Below, one piece after another: positions 59,296 through 64,000 of a stretch of DNA of 64,000 nucleotides. Under the pieces are notes generated by a model. That model had not been told where the DNA came from and made no database searches. It worked only from the letters and a program-made list of their open reading frames with translations. This DNA is from Pholiota molesta (Eukaryota > Basidiomycota > Agaricomycetes > Agaricales > Strophariaceae), in contig JACGCK010000078.1 of the NCBI GenBank assembly GCA_014925825.1, forward strand, positions 124,001 to 188,000, in the 5' to 3' direction. The position numbers and the translations under genes were made by a program. The first letter of the stretch is position 1; every line of letters begins with the position of its first letter.

Positions 59296-60834
59296 TTATC
59301 TACGACGATAAGGATTCCTATTGGGAAGGTTCCCGTTTCTGCTATACGTATGGTCTCTCTGATTGTCGTGGGCGTGATAGAACTGGGTATTTCCGTTTCC
59401 CATGGAGACGCTCGTATGCCAGCCTCCTCCTGACATACTGGATTGTGCGATCTGCTGGTTCATGGCACGTAGCGGCTGTTGCACCATCTAGAGACGTGAA
59501 GTATCGTTTGCTATCCTATTACAACCGGTGAAAAAAAGGAACACTCACCTGCTCGATCCATTGCGACATCCCGGACATATCCGGAAAGTGAGGTCCGTTC
59601 ATGGTCTGTAATGGGCATCCAACAACTTGGTTAGAACTCGCTCTATTCTCACTGGTTTCGATAATCAAGAACTTACCTCAGGAACCCATCCTGAGCCATG
59701 ACTTTGCCTTATATTTGTATAGGAAACACGAGGCGTGGACACTCTGCGGTTACCACTTCGATTTGGGATTCCGGAATAAAAAGTCGACTCTCCGTGGTTG
59801 CCATGAGCAACCCTGGTACTTATATCGATATTGTTGCCATTTATCGATACATTTTGACTGGTATAACCAGAACCATTGTCGACGACTTGAACGGCGGAGA
59901 ATGCGCCGTTTTCGTGTCCTTGTCTGGCCGATCTCGCGCCTGTAAATCTGTTTCTAGTACTTTGCCGCGACTCCTGGGGCGGATGCGGGCTATAGGGCGG
60001 GGGATGGTCCCTCTCTTCTCCGCCCTCGAGATGTAGGTCCTCTCGCAGAAGTTCTCGCAGCTCAGTTCTTGAAGAAATCTCATCTCTTCGAGGCGAATGT
60101 GGTTCCCGCGGTTGTTCGCCGACGAGATCTGTACGGTCCTCAACACCCAATTGGCGCCTGGTTCTCTCGCAACGCGCGTTGTTGTGCTCGCAAGCATGGG
60201 CGCTGGAGTACAGAGTCCCGTCTCCGAGCCTGTACGAGTCGACTACATATCCGGGACACGCTTGCCCTCCGGCGACGGCAACATCTCTAGGCTCACCGTT
60301 ATCTCGCCGGTGTGGGACCGCAGGCGGCGTTATCCCAGAACCGGAATTCTGTGCCCATGGTGTACCAGCCTCGGAATCGCTGTCGAGAGAAATCGATGAT
60401 ACAGTGTCGTCAAAGGACAAAGAGGATTCGGTGTCTGAGGAAGCAGCATATATGTCCGAACTGCGAGTATTGCCTATGCCACTGACGCTGGTGTGGTGGA
60501 CATTGTTGCTGTTGATATCAACGGATATAGATCCACTCTGCAGGGGTTGTCGTCGCCCATAGGAAAAGGTCGGATTCCTGATATCTGGTATTCCTTGGGC
60601 AGGTGGGGATGAAAAAGTCGGGGCTTGGCCGAGCCTCATCGTTCGATGTTCATTGAAGGGTTCCGGCCCCGCTCTGAAGGACGGAGAGGATGCGGCGTAG
60701 CTATTGGACCGAGTGGCATACTGTCTAGGTTGTCGATCATCTCGATGACCATCGTTATTGTGGTGCGCGTCGTGGCCATCAGAATTGGAGCTTTCAGAAT
60801 GGCTCCAATTATCAAGGTCTGTTGGAATTAGCAT
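59296..60834 (-). CDS. Repeat/PPxY protein of unknown function (B)
   Basis: Exons 59677-60834, 59549-59605 and 59296-59487 give 468 residues from ATG 60834. The N-terminus is Ser/Asp/His-rich (DNWSHSESSNSDGHDAHHNN). It is followed by a strand-like unit, SGSISVDINSNNVHHTSVSG, and an acidic Ser-rich stretch. Then come ELRELLREDLHLEGGEERD and HPPPYSPHPP, holding a PPxY motif. A second unit is VSINGNNIDISTRVAHGNH. The tail is Gly/Gln/Asn/Arg-rich (MSGGGWHTSVSMGNGNTQFY). All joins are in phase. It shares the Asn/Ile/Val repeat style and PPxY motif with the protein at 38378-39658 and is the evident parent of the broken copy at 40405-41259. Not a family I can name. Confidence 0.72.
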
Positions 60835-60839
60835 CGACG

Positions 60840-62060
60840 GAATAATCTGTCGGATCGACGAAATACTTCAACGATGGTGGAAGACTGAAGTAGGGAATTT
60901 CTGATCAAGTAGATCATTGCCAGCAAGTCTTATACGCACCGACCCTCGTGGCGAATGGAAGTTATGGAACGTTATGATTAATAGCTTTTGAGCCTTACAA
61001 TTCGGTTCTGGACTCACCTGCAATGACTCCACAAATAGCATCGCTTCTGGGGGAGGAATAAATAGCGTCGATTGGGGTTGTAACCCTTTGACAGAGCCTC
61101 GTGTGGTGTGCGTGGGTTGGAGTGCATAGCTTTCATCTCACCTTCGAACGAATGCAGCCGTCTTTCGCAGCCGCTTTTAGGCCAGTGTTAACTTAGTGAA
61201 GGTACAATGCACCGCCGCACAACGGATGCCAAACGTACCTCGTTACGCGGCACAAGTATGAGAACGTGCACAAACTACTTTTAGCGTAACCTCTATATAG
61301 GTATTGCATACTCTAATACTTGAGTACTTGAGTACGTACAATGTACCGCGCAGTATACAACTTAACAACGAGTTCATAGCAATAAGGAAGCTATTCTGAT
61401 AATTTTCCTTCTCAACTTCATTATCGCACCTGTTGTTCGCACTACGATCCACTAAATTGTTTGAATATTTAATCCCAAGCCTCAGTTGGAGCTGTTTGCA
61501 GTCTGGAGCTTGAGTAATCAAACAGGTCGCTCCTCTACAATCCAGCCGAAATCGTGCTTATTTCATTCATAGACGGGCATTTAGCAGTATTGATACATGT
61601 ACAGTCCTATGAGGTCTTATGCCAGTATCGTGCATCTCTTCGACTCCATTTTGTATCGCGGATGACAATATTACTATTGCATCTGTGTCTCAAAGAAGGT
61701 CGCCGATATCCTCATAGGGAAGTTATGTTTGGGAGTTGGACTATTATGCGGATCGATCGTCATTTGCCATGTTGGGTTAGGTAGTTGAAAGCAGAGTGAT
61801 ACGTTGGCGTGCACTGCGATCTTTTTTCGGAAACGATACGGAATTGTTACTTATAAAATGTGTGCATTTGTGGAACATTTATGACGTCAAGAAGGCCATA
61901 TCTTTTGTTCGTACAAAGAATACTCACACTCGATATCATACACATGGAAAGCCTAATACAAGTACAGTTACTGTAGACTGACGAAAATTTCTTGCTACAT
62001 ATACCGTTGTTCGTTCAATAGCCCAGTATGGTTGTGTCGGGAGACTAGTTCTTTGTCCAG
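60840..62060. other. Intergenic, nothing recognised
   Basis: AT-rich DNA with a short tacttgag tandem near 61317-61332. No exon-like reading supported. Confidence 0.45.
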
Positions 62061-62063
62061 CTA

Positions 62064-64000
<1,937 letters not shown>

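Overview
The window is nuclear DNA of a filamentous basidiomycete, almost certainly an Agaricomycete. The genes are broken by many 45-80 bp GT-AG introns. The set includes a GH55 exo-beta-1,3-glucanase, a fungal tyrosinase with a CxxC-bearing C-terminal domain, a fungal P450, an ICMT-like methyltransferase, a GMC oxidoreductase and a DUF6534-type membrane protein relic, a mix typical of wood- or litter-decaying mushrooms. All calls come from reading the sequence; no database search was possible.

Layout. 1-1.5 kb: a doubtful GC-rich multi-exon gene running off the left edge. 1.7-5.8 kb: gene-poor DNA with diverged direct repeats. 5.8-10.2 kb: an intact, roughly 22-exon GH55 gene (minus) whose two longest introns each hold a miniature inverted-repeat element. 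11.45-11.96 kb: an inverted-repeat element with a degenerate telomere-like core. 12.3-14.9 kb: a DHA1-type MFS exporter (plus). 15.4-16.3 kb: a small cysteine-rich secreted protein (minus). 17.4-19.5 kb: a secreted GMC oxidoreductase (plus). 20.8-23.0 kb: a conserved hypothetical gene, the Bet1 SNARE, and a cupin-like relic. 23.4-29.2 kb: a 1480-residue proline/glutamine-rich F-box-like protein with an unusual 1.1 kb first intron. 30.5-31.6 kb: a LINE 3' fragment. 31.8-35.8 kb: dihydrolipoyl dehydrogenase bracketed by two inverted copies of a 450 bp repeat. 36.0-36.8 kb: a small Lys/Ala/Pro-rich nuclear-type protein. 38.4-39.7 kb: a repeat/PPxY protein.

40-53 kb is a graveyard: a decayed segmental duplicate, and frameshifted relics of DUF6534, DHA2-type MFS, monoacylglycerol-lipase and Gfo/Idh/MocA genes. 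Among them lie a 0.76 kb palindrome and several miniature elements. Intact genes resume with ICMT (53.1-53.9 kb) and an 11-exon P450 (55.0-57.3 kb). An Ada3 fragment, the intact parent of the duplicated segment (59.3-60.8 kb), and the 3' two thirds of a tyrosinase gene entering from the right edge follow.

The genes do not form one pathway. GH55, the GMC enzyme and the small secreted protein are wall or secretome functions; MFS and P450 are detoxification or secondary-metabolism types; DLD, Bet1, ICMT and the Ada3 source gene are housekeeping. The most unusual points are the density of different inverted-repeat elements, some confined to introns, and two genes that share tandem Asn/Val/Ile-rich motifs plus a PPxY motif, one of them recently duplicated.
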